Below are positions 41,830-53,606 of a stretch of DNA of 64,000 nt, one piece after another (positions within the stretch are counted from its first letter, which is position 1; every line of letters begins with the position of its first letter). Made by a program: the position numbers and the translations under genes. Under the pieces are notes generated by a model, which had not been told where the DNA came from, did not search any database, and saw nothing but the letters and a program-made list of their open reading frames with translations. The stretch covers positions 28,284,193 to 28,348,192 of the forward strand of contig JAKGHH010000005.1 in NCBI GenBank assembly GCA_022828595.1, written 5' to 3'. The stretch comes from Nelumbo lutea. Its lineage: Eukaryota > Streptophyta > Magnoliopsida > Proteales > Nelumbonaceae.

Positions 41830-42880
41830 GCCTCCGATTTATTCCAAACACCTGATTAAGCCATTTCGATCCGCAACACCTAAAAAAACCAAAGAGCCCG
41901 AATTCTAAACCAAAAGAACCCTCAAAACCAACACTAAATATACTCGATACCAATCCAATGGCCACGATCAACCCCCATCTACACTTTGACCCTCAAATCA
42001 GACACCACCATCAGACTCAAGACCTCTCAAAATACCTACCCATAAACTTCTAACTCAAGATTCCTCTGTTAACCCCTTCATTAAGTGAAGATTCTATTCT
42101 AACACTTTTTATTAACCTAAACACTCCGAACCCAGATTCCCTTGATCTTAACACATGCAAACCGGTCAAACCACACCATTAACTCTAGATACATCAAAAC
42201 ACTTACCCATAAAGTTTCAACCCCAGACTCCCCTATTTGCCCTTTCATTAAAATAAGATTTCGTTCCAGAACATCCTGTTGACCCAAATTCCTACGATCA
42301 TGACCCTTCAAGACAAATCAGACATCACCATTAGATCTCAGATACCTCCAAATACCCACCTCCCAAAACACCTTTATTTACTGCTCTGTCACATGTAGAT
42401 TCTGTTTCGAGACTCCAGATTGATGGGATTCCGAATCCTTCCAATCTAGGCCTAGTTGGCCTAATCTAACCTTACCAATCACCTCATACTGTCCAGAACC
42501 CTACCCTATGAAATTTCACCCAAAACTGTCTTTATTTGCCCCTTCATTGCACCAATATTCCATTTTGAAGCCCTAGATTGACCGAACCAGTGCTTTTTTA
42601 GATCTCCTGATTTGGAACTAGTTGGCCCAATACAACATCACCAATCAACCCAAAACATCTAGAAAACCCCGTCCTACCAAATTTTAGCCAAAATACCCTA
42701 ATTTACCCCTTTATCCGAAAAGATTTCATTTCGGCCAATCTCGTGGATCCACACATACACAAACCCACTCTCTGTGGTTAGATTCATCTCAACCCTTCAC
42801 ATTTTGCCCAAAATTACAAAAGTGCCCATAAACTTTGCTAAATTTACCAAAATACCATTACCCCTTTATAAAAGCCTATT
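41830..42880 (-). repeat. Degenerate tandem array 1, units of about 145-170 bp
   Basis: Related blocks recur: ACCTACCCATAAACTTC (about 42034), ACTTACCCATAAAGTTTC (about 42201), then weaker copies near 42353, 42500 and 42655. Each is followed by CCCYTTCATT and GATTYYRTTYY. It holds at least five diverged units. Read on the minus strand the units carry GAARGGGYAAAT, as array 2 does on the + strand. Confidence 0.55.
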
Positions 42881-43279
42881 TATTTTAGATTTAATCTAAT
42901 TGGTCCTCATCAATTCGAATGGAAGCACTGTTTACCATCTTCCTCACTTGATACAGTGGCAAACAAAAGCAATAATAGTTATTCTCCCACTGGTAGTTTC
43001 TCCTTCTAAGTCTCTAAATCCCTCGTTCTTTTTCTCTCTTTCATTCTCCTTATCTTATTCTTCACTCTCCTTCATCTCCCCTTATTCCTTCACCACCGTT
43101 GTAACTCGAACCAGTGGCAGTAGTAATCTCATTTCTGCCTGTTTCAAAGTCATTAAAGTACATGGAAATAGTCTTGCCCCATTCAAAATGACCCCTTCAA
43201 GTTGGCATAGTACCTTCTCCTTAGGTTTCTTGTTGGTGAAGGTGGACCGCCCATCTTCTATATCTTCCCTTGAGATGGA

Positions 43280-44060
43280 TGACTCTTCCTAGTAGTCTAA
43301 GTTATTAGACATTAGCTTATAAAGAGTTGGAATATTGTAATTCCCAAATCTTAGCATGTTAGGATAAGCATAGACTGTGGTCACCTCTTAATCAACATGA
43401 AATTGGATAGGAATTGCCTCATCTGAGAGGGACACTATTAGAGAAAACATCATTGGGGGTCGATTTGCCTTTCTACCGGTCTCCATAACTTGATGAGAAA
43501 CTAACAACGTGGGTTGCAGTGTTAACTTACGTTTTATGGGTACAAATGATGAAGAACTTGTGAAGGGTTACAATGACACTAGGCCAAGAGACCCAAAAGT
43601 CACCATGGTGACATTAGTAACAAATAGATTGTCACCATGGTCTAACTCTATCTTTCCTTGTTCCACAAGGCAAAGTATTTTTTCCTTCAAGACAAAACAC
43701 GTATTAGTTAGATGAATTATTATTTGATGGTACTAATAATACTTGGGGTTAGTCATACATCCTTGCTCTTTAGGTTGTTTAGATGGTGAAAACTCAATTA
43801 ACTTTGCTTAAAGTAGATGGCTAAGCATTTTTGAAATATCAAAGTCAGGGAATGGATACTCTTTCTCTTGTAGTTCCTTCAAAGTTAGTGTAGACTTCTC
43901 TTGGCCCTGGTTTATAAAAGATATCACATAGATCTTTGTCTTCTTCTTCTTTTCGGGATCTTAATTAATTGGTGTGACAGTGGTAGACATGACTTCCTCT
44001 CCCTTGGATGAGGAGTAGGTCTTAGGGCGTAGATTGGCTACAAATAGTGTTAGACTAATC
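43280..44060 (-). pseudogene. gag/protease-region remnant of the second gypsy element
   Basis: The minus strand reads YYWYHQIIIHLTNTCFVLKE, then KILCLVEQGKIELD, the block found before the protease of Tat-type elements (usual CKYH...HPTNECFVLK). Downstream, short stretches such as YPNMLRFGNYNI are visible. There are stops throughout. Confidence 0.6.
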
Positions 44061-44089
44061 ACACATTATTTGTGAAAATATGAGAAGGA

Positions 44090-45302
44090 AAAATTGCAGC
44101 CATGATAGTGTATGTTGATGGCATAGTAATCACAGGTGATTGGAATGTTGAAATTCATAAACTAAAGGAGTTCCTATCCACTCAATTTGAGGTGAAGAAT
44201 CTAGGTCCCTTGATGTATTTTCTTGGAATTAAAATGGCTCGTTCACAAAAGGGGATCTTCATTTCTAAAAAAAAAATACATCCTAGATCTACTTTAGGAT
44301 ATAGGAAAACTTGGAGTTAAACTTGTTGACTCTCCTATTGATCCAAACCGCATACTATGTGATTGCCATGGGAGACTATCAAGGATGTAAAGCAATTCCA
44401 GAGACTTGTGGAAAGGCTATTATATTTGTTCATGACTTGGCTAGACATTGCTTATGCTATGGATGTTCTTAGTCAATTCATGCATGCTCCTAAGACCACA
44501 CACTTGGAGATAACAGAGAGAATCCTCAGGTATCTAATGAAGTTTTTGGGGGCTAGTTTACTATTCCAAAAGAATGCACATTTGAAGGCTGAAGTATACA
44601 CAAATGCTGATTGGACCAAATCAATTGATGATAAAAAGTCCACTAGTGGGTATGATACCTTTGTGGGAGGCAACCTAGTCACATGGAGAAGTAAGAAAAA
44701 AAAATGTTGTGGTTAGGTCTAGTATTGAAACTGAATATAGGGCAGTCTTATGGACTGGCTGAAATTATGTGGATAAAGAATCTATTGAGTAAGCTGGGTT
44801 TTCCTATTGACGGTCCCATATTCTTGTATTATGATAACAAGACTACCATCAACATTGCAACCAGCCCAGTTTTTTATGATAGAACTAAACATATTGAGGT
44901 CGACAAGCACTTTATTAGGGAGAAAATTATGAGTGGGGAAGTGCTCACTCCATATGTTGGTTCCAGGGATTAACTTTCAAACAATTTTACAAAGGGATTT
45001 GTGGCACAATGACTTATGTGACAAGTCGGGCATGATTGACATCAATGTCCTAACTTGAGGGGGAGTGTTAAAATCAATTAATTTATATATTTTTTTTGTG
45101 TTTTTTTTCTATTCTTTATGCCATAGGGGCATATTTGTACTTTTCTTGTCTTTTATTATTAAGTTGGATCACCTTAACATAAATACTAAAACTGGCGTCG
45201 CTAACTTGAGTTTTTTATCCCAAAAACTCTTCTTTTTGCCTTCTCTCTTCTTTCATCTCTCTTTTATTCTCTTCCCTCTATTTCTTTGATATCTTTTACC
45301 CA
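44090..45302 (+). mobile_element. Ty1/copia fragment (RT end, RNase H, 3' LTR) inserted in the gypsy element
   Basis: The reading gives MIVYVDGIVITGDW (the usual YVDD altered to YVDG), KNLGPLMYFLGIKMARSQKG, AMDVLSQFMHAPKTTHLEI, STSGYDTFVGGNLVTWRSKK and YYDNKTTINIATSPVFYDRT with KHIEVDKHFIREKI. Two or three frame breaks are present. TTGAGGGGGAG at 45055-45065 is the polypurine tract, and an LTR starting TGTTAAAATC (45066) runs to about 45302. The 5' part is absent. Confidence 0.85.
45066..45302 (+). repeat. 3' LTR of the copia fragment
   Basis: It begins TGTTAAAATCAATTAATTT right after the purine tract and is T-rich with CTCTTCTTTCATCTC-type sequence. TTTTACCCA at 45294-45302 would give the expected CA end. 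The end position is provisional. Confidence 0.6.
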
Positions 45303-45659
45303 AAAAAAAAACAATTACAATGTATGTCTAGGTGAAAAGTAGTGAGGGTATTTATAGAGTTTTTAGGAGAACTCTATAAACAAATAAATGGTTGGAATTT
45401 ATTGATTGGGAAATCAAAGGCTAGGGTTTAAAATAATTTTGGAGGGACATTAATTGTGGGAGGGGGCTAGAAAATCAGCCATGTGAGAGGTCTTCTCAAT
45501 CAATCAAGAGAATAAATGGAATGCCTTAGTGATAAAGACATGGGTTTGCTTAAAATAGATATTCCAAGTTTAGGTGATTGCCTTAATTGATTAGAGAATT
45601 ATTAAGTAGAAAATTTTGAAATGAAAGAGTGTTCTAGAGTCTAGAAACAAGATATGGGT

Positions 45660-46560
45660 CCCTTAGTTTAAAGTTTCAAAAAAGAATATTCTAAACAAAG
45701 GGTTTAGATCAAGTCTAGCTTCAGGTCTCATGATAGAGTGGTTAACAATATCATATTTGGATGGTCTTGGTATTGTTAGACCTAGAATTTTGAGATTTAT
45801 GTGTCTATATGGTTAGAATTCTGACTTCATGTGAGATATGGTTCAGGATCGAAAAAGATTCCAATCGGGTGATCAAAATTGGTTTCGACTTTGGGTCTTA
45901 AGATGAAGGGGTAAATGATGTTAGATTTTGGTGATCTTGGTAATTTTGGGATCTATATACCTATGGTGTTGGATCTTTAACTTAAAATGAGATAATATTT
46001 AATATAAAAAAATTAATCGGATGATTGGAATCGATTTTGACTTCAAGACTTAAGATGAAGGGATAAATAGTGTCAGGTTTGGGTGATCTTCATATCTCAA
46101 ATTTGGAAATTTGGCTCTATGTACCTATAGTGTTGGATTTCTAACTTGATGTGAGATAATGTTCAAGATAAAAATGATTTTAATTAGACGATTGAAATCG
46201 GTTTTGACTTCGGTTCTTAAGACGAAAGGGTAAATGATTTCGGGTTTAGGTGATCTTGATGTCGTCAGGTTTGGAATTTTGGGATCTACGTTCATATGGT
46301 GCTGGATTTCTATTAGATAAGGTCTAGGATAAAAAATATTCCAATCAAAAGATTGAAATCGGTCTTGACTTTGGGTCTTAAGATAGATGGGTAAACGGTA
46401 TTGGATTTTGTCAACCTTGGTATTGTTAGAGTTGGAATCTTGAGCTCTATGTACCTATGGTGTTGGATTTTTAACTTGATGTGTGATAAGATTCAATATA
46501 AAAAAGATTCCAATTAAACAATCAAAGTTGGTTTTACCTTTGGGTCCTAGGATAAAGTTA
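45660..46560 (+). repeat. Degenerate tandem array 2, units of about 150-170 bp
   Basis: Blocks such as TGACTTYRRGWCTTAAGATGAA, GGTAAATGATNT and GTGTTGGATTTYTAACTTGA recur. TCTTGGTATT-like anchors at about 45764, 45934, 46084, 46252 and 46414 give spacings of 150-170 bp. There are at least five units with perhaps 70-80% similarity by eye. Confidence 0.7.
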
Positions 46561-46564
46561 TCGC

Positions 46565-47177
46565 ATAGTTAAGGAGGCGACAAAGACTTGGGTGGTGTCT
46601 TGTATCACATTCTACACAACAACATAATCATGTTCCTCTTGTTGTCGCTTTTGCTGCTCTTAGAGGTTGGGAGTCACTAAAGGAGTGAATCCTTGCATTC
46701 GAGAAGGTCCTTGGTTGAATTCTGCTTGGTAGCTCTATATCACCAGTTTGTTCATCAAGTATGCAATTTGGAGATCTTTCTCAACATTGAAGTTCTTGAG
46801 GTTGTCAATGGTTTCATTCTAGAGATTTTCCTCTATCGTTGTGGATTCTGTTGTCTTCAATAGTATAACATCGCTAGAGGTTGAGTATAGGAATGGTTGT
46901 ATAATGGAGAGAAGTAAGATTCCATTCTTAACCTAATGTTGGATTGGTTATCAAAGTCAACATGATTCTTTTCCTTCAAATCAGAGTGTGAAGGGTTGGA
47001 GAAGCCTTAGTTTTGTAGAATGGTTGCTTTGGTGATTTTCCTGGTTGGAAACTCTACTATAAACAATAGTTGAACCTTGTTGGATTTCACTATGGCACGT
47101 GTGATAGGTTAGTCATAGGAAGAACGGAGAGCGCTAGAGGACTTGTTGAAGGAAGTTGTAGTCTTCTTGGTAGTCAT
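46565..47177 (-). pseudogene. gag N-terminal remnant of the second gypsy element
   Basis: The minus strand from the ATG at 47177 reads MTTKKTTTSFNKSSSALRSS and continues with DNLKNFNVEKDLQIAYLMNK, SYQAEFNQGPSRMQGFTP and QQKRQQEEH, a charged gag-like N-terminus. It then runs into array 2. The call rests on composition and position. Confidence 0.45.
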
Positions 47178-47189
47178 TGGATGATTGTT

Positions 47190-47860
47190 GCAACCGATTC
47201 AAATTTCGTGTATTTAATTAACGCAAAAACATGGTGACAAATTACAAAATGAATTTATAATAAAGAAAAAAACAATGGAATTAACTCTCATTGATTCTAC
47301 TAAATGACATGAGCATCCTTTGGTTAATAGTCAAAAATGATGAAGATCAGGATCATTGGTGTGTTTCTTATACTTCTCAAAGTGTTGATATAAATTTCCT
47401 TGATTTTGGTGTTTTTGTAGAGTTGGTGTAGGTGTCTTTAGCCCGAGCTTTGTGCTTAATCAGCTGTGAATAATGCTTCGCTAAGAAGGGCCTTCTTGCA
47501 TTGGGTTGATCTTCTTGGGTGATTTTGAATCCAAGTGTGAAGTAGATAACTAAGAAGTTTATTTCCTTCTTCTCTCTTGATGTTGGATTTGGAGTTAAAG
47601 TTTACAAGAATTTGTGGTTGCTTGCAATTCCAAGTGTTGGTGTGAGTGGATGAATGCTTCTGCAAATGTGATTGTAAAAAAGAGACCCTCTTTCTTCCTA
47701 GGCAAGATTATTTATAGGTTAGGATTGGAACTGCCATCTCAACCCATTTTGCTAATCATGGGTGTTGGGTTATATGGGAGTTAATGGTCATGCCAATGAG
47801 ACTTGATACATCTAGATTCTTATGCCATTAGTTATATTTATATAGACTTGGGCCTTGGGC
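47190..47860 (-). repeat. LTR-like region upstream of the gag remnant
   Basis: On the minus strand, CCTATAAATAATCTTGCC (about 47706-47723) looks like an LTR TATA box followed by a transcribed leader. Its position next to the gag start fits a 5' LTR. No second copy was recognised in the window, so the limits are open. Confidence 0.4.
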
Positions 47861-48044
47861 CCATAAATCCCCTTGGGGGGGGTACCAGGTAAAAGCCCAA
47901 TTACTTGGCTTAAAAATCCACATGTCCTCACCCATATAATTATTGAAACTTCAATTGATTTAATCGAAATATGTTTTATTGTGCTTTATTTTAAAAAGTT
48001 CGTTAACAACAAACCCTACACTCATGCAATATTTCAAGCAGAAA

Positions 48045-48242
48045 ATCTTGACTCCAGATCTCCTACCCACAAAAGCTCTACCACGCCTACCCACAAAGCA
48101 CTAACTTTGTGCATTAGGAACATCTCCCCATGCATAATAACATATAAAGAGGATGAGATATTCCCTATGTGTGGCTGAGATGTTATGTGGGTAGGTATAA
48201 GTAGAGTTGTCGTGGGTAGAAAATCCGGACTCAAAATCTCCC
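48045..48242. mobile_element. Foldback MITE with long inverted repeats
   Basis: The left arm TTGACTCCAGATCTCCTACC...TACCCACAAA is mirrored by the right arm, which read inward gives TTGAGTCCGGATTTTCTACC...TACCCACATAA. The arms are about 60-70 bp long. No clear target duplication was found. Confidence 0.6.
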
Positions 48243-48295
48243 CGTGCACCATAGATTTTCCGCATTAATAAAACACAAAGCAACTAACAAGACAT

Positions 48296-48461
48296 GAGAT
48301 CAAATCAGCCCCCCACAAGATTGCCCCCACAATGTCCCACAGCACTTCTCCGTTGTGTATTGGGAATATCTCCTGATGATAATATCAGAAATGATGATGT
48401 CATCATCGGAAGATATTCCGGAGATGTGATGTGGGTCGTTGTGCGAGGCTGATTTGAAGTC
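48296..48461. mobile_element. Mutator-like MITE with perfect 9-bp target duplication
   Basis: ACAAGACAT flanks the element at 48287-48295 and 48462-48470. The ends are GAGATCAAATCAGCC and, read inward from the right, GACTTCAAATCAGCC. The similarity of the arms extends over most of each half. Nine-base duplications with long TIRs are the mark of Mutator-type elements. Confidence 0.8.
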
Positions 48462-48479
48462 ACAAGACATTATTAAGCA

Positions 48480-49290
48480 GACCGGTTTTTGAGCTGAAAG
48501 GGAGGCCTGTCCATGCTGGGCTGTCCAAAAGCCTTAATAATCTCTGTGTTGCGTGACCCAAGACTGTCTGTCTGATTTCTCCATTCTAACCTGAAACCTT
48601 GAAAAGGTTGCCAATCTGATTCCTCACTACTTGTTCGACCAACCATCCACGTGGGTCCAAATTTAAAATTATTATTAATCATCAAATCTTAAAGATCAGG
48701 TTACCTACTGATCTAGTTGACCAAACCCAAATTCCAATTATCACCATCCAAACAACTATCTTCATTAATGCTCAGAAAATAAAAAAAGAAACAAATTTCT
48801 TTGGAAGACAAGATTCAATCCATGGATCTGAACCCATTCGGGGATATTTTCTAAGATAAATAGTTTAATTTTTCTTTTTCTTTCTTTTTTGTGATCTTAA
48901 AACAAAAACATATAAATTTTATTTTTTCAAAAATTTTCTTGAATTTCTGGTTTCAAAATTATGATTTTCTATGATGGTGTCATATCATGCTTCATGAAAT
49001 GTAAAAAATATTTGTGACTTTTAATCTTTTCATTTTTATTTACAATTGTAACCAAGTCATGTAAATTAATATGGATTCATATTATTTTGCCTTTTAGTGA
49101 ATAATAATTAAATAATAAAATATTTTAGGTTATAGTAAGCTGCATTTCAGCCATTATCAAATAGCCTCTAAGATTTTTTATTCCACTATTGTGATATTTT
49201 CTAGAAAAAAAGAAAGAAAAACATAAACATTTATATATTTAAAAAATAACCCCTTGACCAACATTGGATTTATTGGTCATCAATGAGTGG
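48480..49290. other. AT-rich spacer, no gene seen
   Basis: No domain in either strand. It contains long A/T runs near 48870-48960. Confidence 0.4.
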
Positions 49291-49299
49291 GAAAATATT

Positions 49300-50100
49300 C
49301 AGGCCGGACTTTCACCACTTGTCAGCAGAAAATATTCAGGCGCCTAGGCCTGGGCCACCTAGCCCGATCAGCCTATTCTTGGGCCTGAATCCAGTCCTTA
49401 TGTAAAAGCTCGAAGCCCAGTCTGAATAAGAAGTAAAAGTAACTTTCAGAACCATGTATCATTAATGTATTTATATATTATTAATATATAATATTATTAT
49501 ATATTACTATTTATTCATAAATATTTTTATTATATATAATATTACAGGATTGAACTAGGGCTCTGATAGGGCCGGGCTACCTGGCCATGAACAGGTCTAC
49601 TTTGAGTCTATAATGATAGACTGCCCCCCTGAAAACAATTCATGGTCTGTATTTACATGGTAGAGGGTGCAATCCTATTAGGCTATTAAGGATTGACTAA
49701 TGGATCCTACTATTAGGTGATTTGAAGGAATGACGATGGGGTGAGTTTATGGTGGGGATCATATTTTCCATTCCCAACCCCAATCCCTATCAGGGTTATA
49801 ATTTGTTCTCCATTCCCCATCCTTGATAAAGTCAGATTCCCCATGATGACTCGAATCTCCAAAATTTTTAATTAATAGCATTTTTCAAAAATAATTTTAT
49901 TTTAAATAAAATAAATTTTAAAATATAAATAATATTTTAAATATATTTTGATGTATATATATAACGTAAATAATATAAATTATACCACATATAAATAAAA
50001 TAATATATATAATCAAGTTGGGGCGGAATGGGGAATTCATTCCAATGGGGGTCGGGGAAGTCGGGTACCAAACAGGGATGGGGAAAATTACCATCCTTAC
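49300..50100. repeat. Two decayed MITE-like segments
   Basis: 49330-49610 is rich in GGCCTGGGCC, AGCCCGAT and GGGCCGGGCT motifs around an AT-rich core. 49735-50095 has GATGGGGTGAG at the left and GGGGAAAATTACCATCC at the right around another AT-rich core. Both look like non-autonomous hAT-type relics, but no target duplication was confirmed. Confidence 0.35.
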
Positions 50101-50337
50101 TGATTTTTCTTAAATTTCTGTTTTTTTAGACTGTATTTGGTTTGAAAGAAAAGATAGAAAAAGGAAGAGAAAGGTAGGAAAACCCACATAAACCTTTTAT
50201 GAGTTTTCCTACCTTTACCTACCTTTTACTTCAAACCAAATTGCAGTGTTAACGAGCCTGCACTAGAAAATCTCAAAAGATGGTCGGTCCCTACCCAATT
50301 GTAAGTTGTAACCAGAAAGAAGCTCCACTAACCTAGT

Positions 50338-50701
50338 GCCCACTTGGGAGGGCTATCTCTCAGCGTCAACGACTCGAAAGGTGGGCCCCACACATAAAGC
50401 CTGGGAGTCCCATTTGGTGAATACTCCAAAAGGCCCAAATGTGCCCGTCGTGGAGCTAAAAGAAACGATTTTTCAGTGAAGCTTCTTTTGATAGCTTCTT
50501 CAAAGCGGCTCAAAGAGAGCCAGTGCATGCAATCAAAAGATTCAGCCCTCCCAGTCCCAGGCCACTGAAAAGAGAAGCTTCAGTGGAAAGCCAATCTTTT
50601 CCGTGTTTTTTCATTAATAATGCCCATATGCTGCCTGGGTGGGGCTCACCTCGTAAAGCCAAAAGCCACGTCCCACATGAAAGCTCTCCCAAACGGGGCA
50701 T
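50338..50701. mobile_element. MITE-like foldback element with GC-rich ends
   Basis: The left end TGCCCACTTGGGAGGGCTAT and the right end read inward TGCCCCGTTTGGGAGAGCTT are inverse copies. GTGGGCCCCACACATAAAGC on the left also mirrors sequence on the right. No target duplication was recognised. Confidence 0.55.
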
Positions 50702-51350
50702 TTAAACAATTAAACCACAGCAGCGCTGAAAAGGGTCCAAGTCCAACAACATTTTTCTTTTTCTTTTCTTTTTTTTTTTTTTTTTTTCATTGAGATTTTT
50801 AGTTAAAACGTGTGGATCTGGTTAGAAGAATTTGTGTCCACATGGACCACACTAGCCTTTGTGTTTGGAATAAAGCCCATCTCTTTCAGAAGTTGCTTTG
50901 AGTTGAAATAGAAAGGTGGCCCCACAGAGGTCCCTGGAAAGGCCTAGCCCTACGGAAAGATTGTTTTGCTCTGGAGGAAGAATTATTGATTCGACTATTC
51001 CTAGGGATAGAAACAGGTCGGATTCGGAGCGGACCCACAACTATGACCTGTATCATGTTGTTGAGATCGATATCTATTTTGCTCCCATCATTTGAGTTGG
51101 ATTGCAGTTTGATCTTAAATTTGCACTGTACATGTTTGTATCTGCACTTTTCCTAAATTGAGCCTAGGTGCAAGTGCATGAAAATGCATATGAGAAAAAT
51201 GTTAAATATAAGTTTTGGTTCATTTTTATTTCGAATTTTACCTTATAATTTTCTTCATCTGATCAGCAAGCACACAAAATAAAGTACAAATTGAAACAGA
51301 AAAAAAAAAATACAAATCTAAAATTTACACAAACCATTTGCAATCTCATA

Positions 51351-51595
51351 CATGGTTTTCAAAACTGGACAGGACCAGAAATACTGGGAACCGGTTAGGT
51401 GACCAGTTCCATTTTTTCTCAAAACCGAATTTTTGTCAAAAAAACGTTAATTTAATCAGCAAACCGTTGATTCGGGCATTCGAACCATTCAACAGTTTTG
51501 ACCATTTTTTTTTAATTTTTTTATTAAAACGGGCCGACCATTCGACTTGGGAACCAGACCCCTGATCGGTTGTCCAGGTTTGTTTTAAAAACCTT
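51351..51595. mobile_element. GGTTTTCAAAAC-family MITE, copy 1, with 9-bp duplication
   Basis: It starts CATGGTTTTCAAAACTGGAC and ends TTTAAAAACCTT. AATCTCATA flanks it at 51342-51350 and 51596-51604. The interior (GGGAACCGGTTAGGTGACCA, AACCGTTGATTCG) recurs in inverse orientation in the copy at 53.3 kb. Confidence 0.7.
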
Positions 51596-51604
51596 AATCT
51601 CATA

Positions 51605-51872
51605 TTATTGCACCAATGCAAATGAAATTGCACTGCATACAAATCATTTGCAATCCCATATTTGGATGTGGATTTGACCCATATATAGGGCTTTAATCAG
51701 GTCATTTTCGCTGAAACTGCCAATAAAAAATCAGGTTATTTGGACAACCAAATTTGATCCAACCAATAAAAACTTAAATCTGATTTGGTTCTGAAGTTTT
51801 GTTTTCCTTAAAATAAAAAATAAAAAATTAATAGATATACAATAAAATTATATAAATATGAAATATTAAATT

Positions 51873-51907
<35 letters not shown>

Positions 51908-53302
51908 CTTAATCGGACTCAGATTTTAATAAAATGTGGGGTCATATCTGCATCCAACCCATTTATGTAAACAAATAATCAAATCCAACATTGGGTTTCG
52001 GATTCGATTGACAGCCCTATATACGGACCCACAAGGCCATATCCATTTCCAAACCTGCAAGATATGGGTTAGGAGAATATCATAACTCCCATACGATTTG
52101 ATCCAATTAAAAACTGATCGAATCCGGGTCACCCTTAATCGGATTCGGATTGAATTGTAATTATAAATTTATAATTTGGACAAATGAATATAGCATTTGC
52201 AGTATTTACCCCCAAGAAACAATTGTCTAGATTAGAGAGCACCGAGGAAAATCGACAAAGGAAAAACTGTTGATGAAAATGAAGCAAGGAAGAATCTCAG
52301 GGCCTTGACTAATACGAGAAATGGAAGCTGGAAAATCACACAAAAGGGATGAGAAACTGAAGGAGACATGAGCCCATGGGCCCATTGCCATCCACCGCAA
52401 GGATGGCGGTTGTTGTTGTTTGTTTTTATAGGCCCCGCACGTGCAAGGTTGTTGGGATACAAAGAGGATTGTTTGATAAATAATATTAAAAAATCATAAA
52501 GTTTAGAGAAAATAATTATCAAATTCGAAAGAACAAAAAAGGAATTAACAACTTTGGTTAGAGAACTATCTCCAGACTTGGATCAGATCCAACTGTGACT
52601 CTGTGAGCTTTCTGACAGGGCTGTAATTGGATCGGATCCAGATGCATCCGTATTTGCATCCAATTATCACACCTCTACATCTCTATCTACATCGCAATCC
52701 CATTATGCATTAAATGCGGATTTAATCTGTAATCACTTAAGCCTTTTTTCCTTTTCTAAAAGATCAATTAACCGAATAAATACGTTTACCTAAGTAAATA
52801 TTTTTTAGGAAATATCTTTTTTATCCATAAAAAATTAATGTTATAATGGACAAACTTGTTTGAGATCTATAGGAATAACTTTCCCCAAAACGAACAGGGC
52901 TCCAAATTGGTTAAATCTCATTGTCTGAGATCTAATCAGGTTTTTCGGGTCTTCTGATCCGGTTCAGCTTCAAAATATTAATTAATAAAATTCATTATTT
53001 TATTAATGAATTGACTTTATTTGTCCAAGGGCTCTTTGCAACATTAATAAATAAAAGAAAGCAACATTTAAGTAACACTCAAACTTCACAGTTCACAGGC
53101 CTTTAGTCGTAACACAGTTGTAACTACCACGGTTACAACTTACAACAGCTGTTCTACAGCCATGTTTGCTGGAATATGACATGCAAGAATAAATGGTCTC
53201 ACAAGCCTTATCTTACTCCCCATCATATCTTCCGTTAAAAGGGAATCCACATCAAATAAGCCCTAATGAATCTATTCCAGGCAAACCTTAGGTTCTTAGT
53301 CC
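51605..53302. other. Spacer, no gene seen
   Basis: AT-rich DNA with GGATTCGGATT-type motifs (about 51960-52150, 52630), probably relics of hAT-like MITEs. The ORFs here show no domain. Confidence 0.4.
51874..51903. repeat. (TA)n microsatellite
   Basis: An uninterrupted TA run of about 15 units. Confidence 0.9.
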
Positions 53303-53606
53303 AAGGTTTTCAAAACCGATCCAGACAATGAAACGGTCAGGGGTCTGGTTTTTGGGTTGAATGGTCTGACCATTTGAATCGAATTAATAATTCATTCTGA
53401 CAAAATAATAAAAAAATACAAATCGGTCAAACCGTTGAACGGTTCAAATGGTTTGCACTATTCAACCGTTCGAATCAATGGTTTGTTGATCAAATTAACG
53501 ATTTTAAGGGAAATAACGGTTCTAAGGTAAAATGAAATTGGTCACCTGACCGGTTCCCGGCTTTTCCGGCCCAACCATCCGGTTTGGTCCAGATTTGAAA
53601 ACCATG
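53303..53606. mobile_element. GGTTTTCAAAAC-family MITE, copy 2
   Basis: It starts AAGGTTTTCAAAACCGATCC and ends CCAGATTTGAAAACCATG. Its reverse complement aligns by eye with copy 1 (CATGGTTTTCAAATCTGGAC, then GGGAACCGGTCAGGTGACCA). The target duplication is unclear. Confidence 0.65.

Larger units (their letters stand above)
37551..47860 (-). mobile_element. Second, decayed gypsy element with + strand plant-mobile-domain gene, minus-strand gag-pol and internal insertions
   Basis: Remnants of a minus-strand polyprotein run from a gag start at 47177 to an integrase ending near 40330. The left part (37.55-40.2 kb) codes on the + strand. It is the same head-to-head layout as the 27.5-kb element, but the extra gene is of another type. 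The body is interrupted by a copia fragment (44.09-45.3 kb) and two arrays of about 160-bp repeats. I could not recognise a left LTR, so the outer limits are approximate. No RT domain was recognised. Confidence 0.6.
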
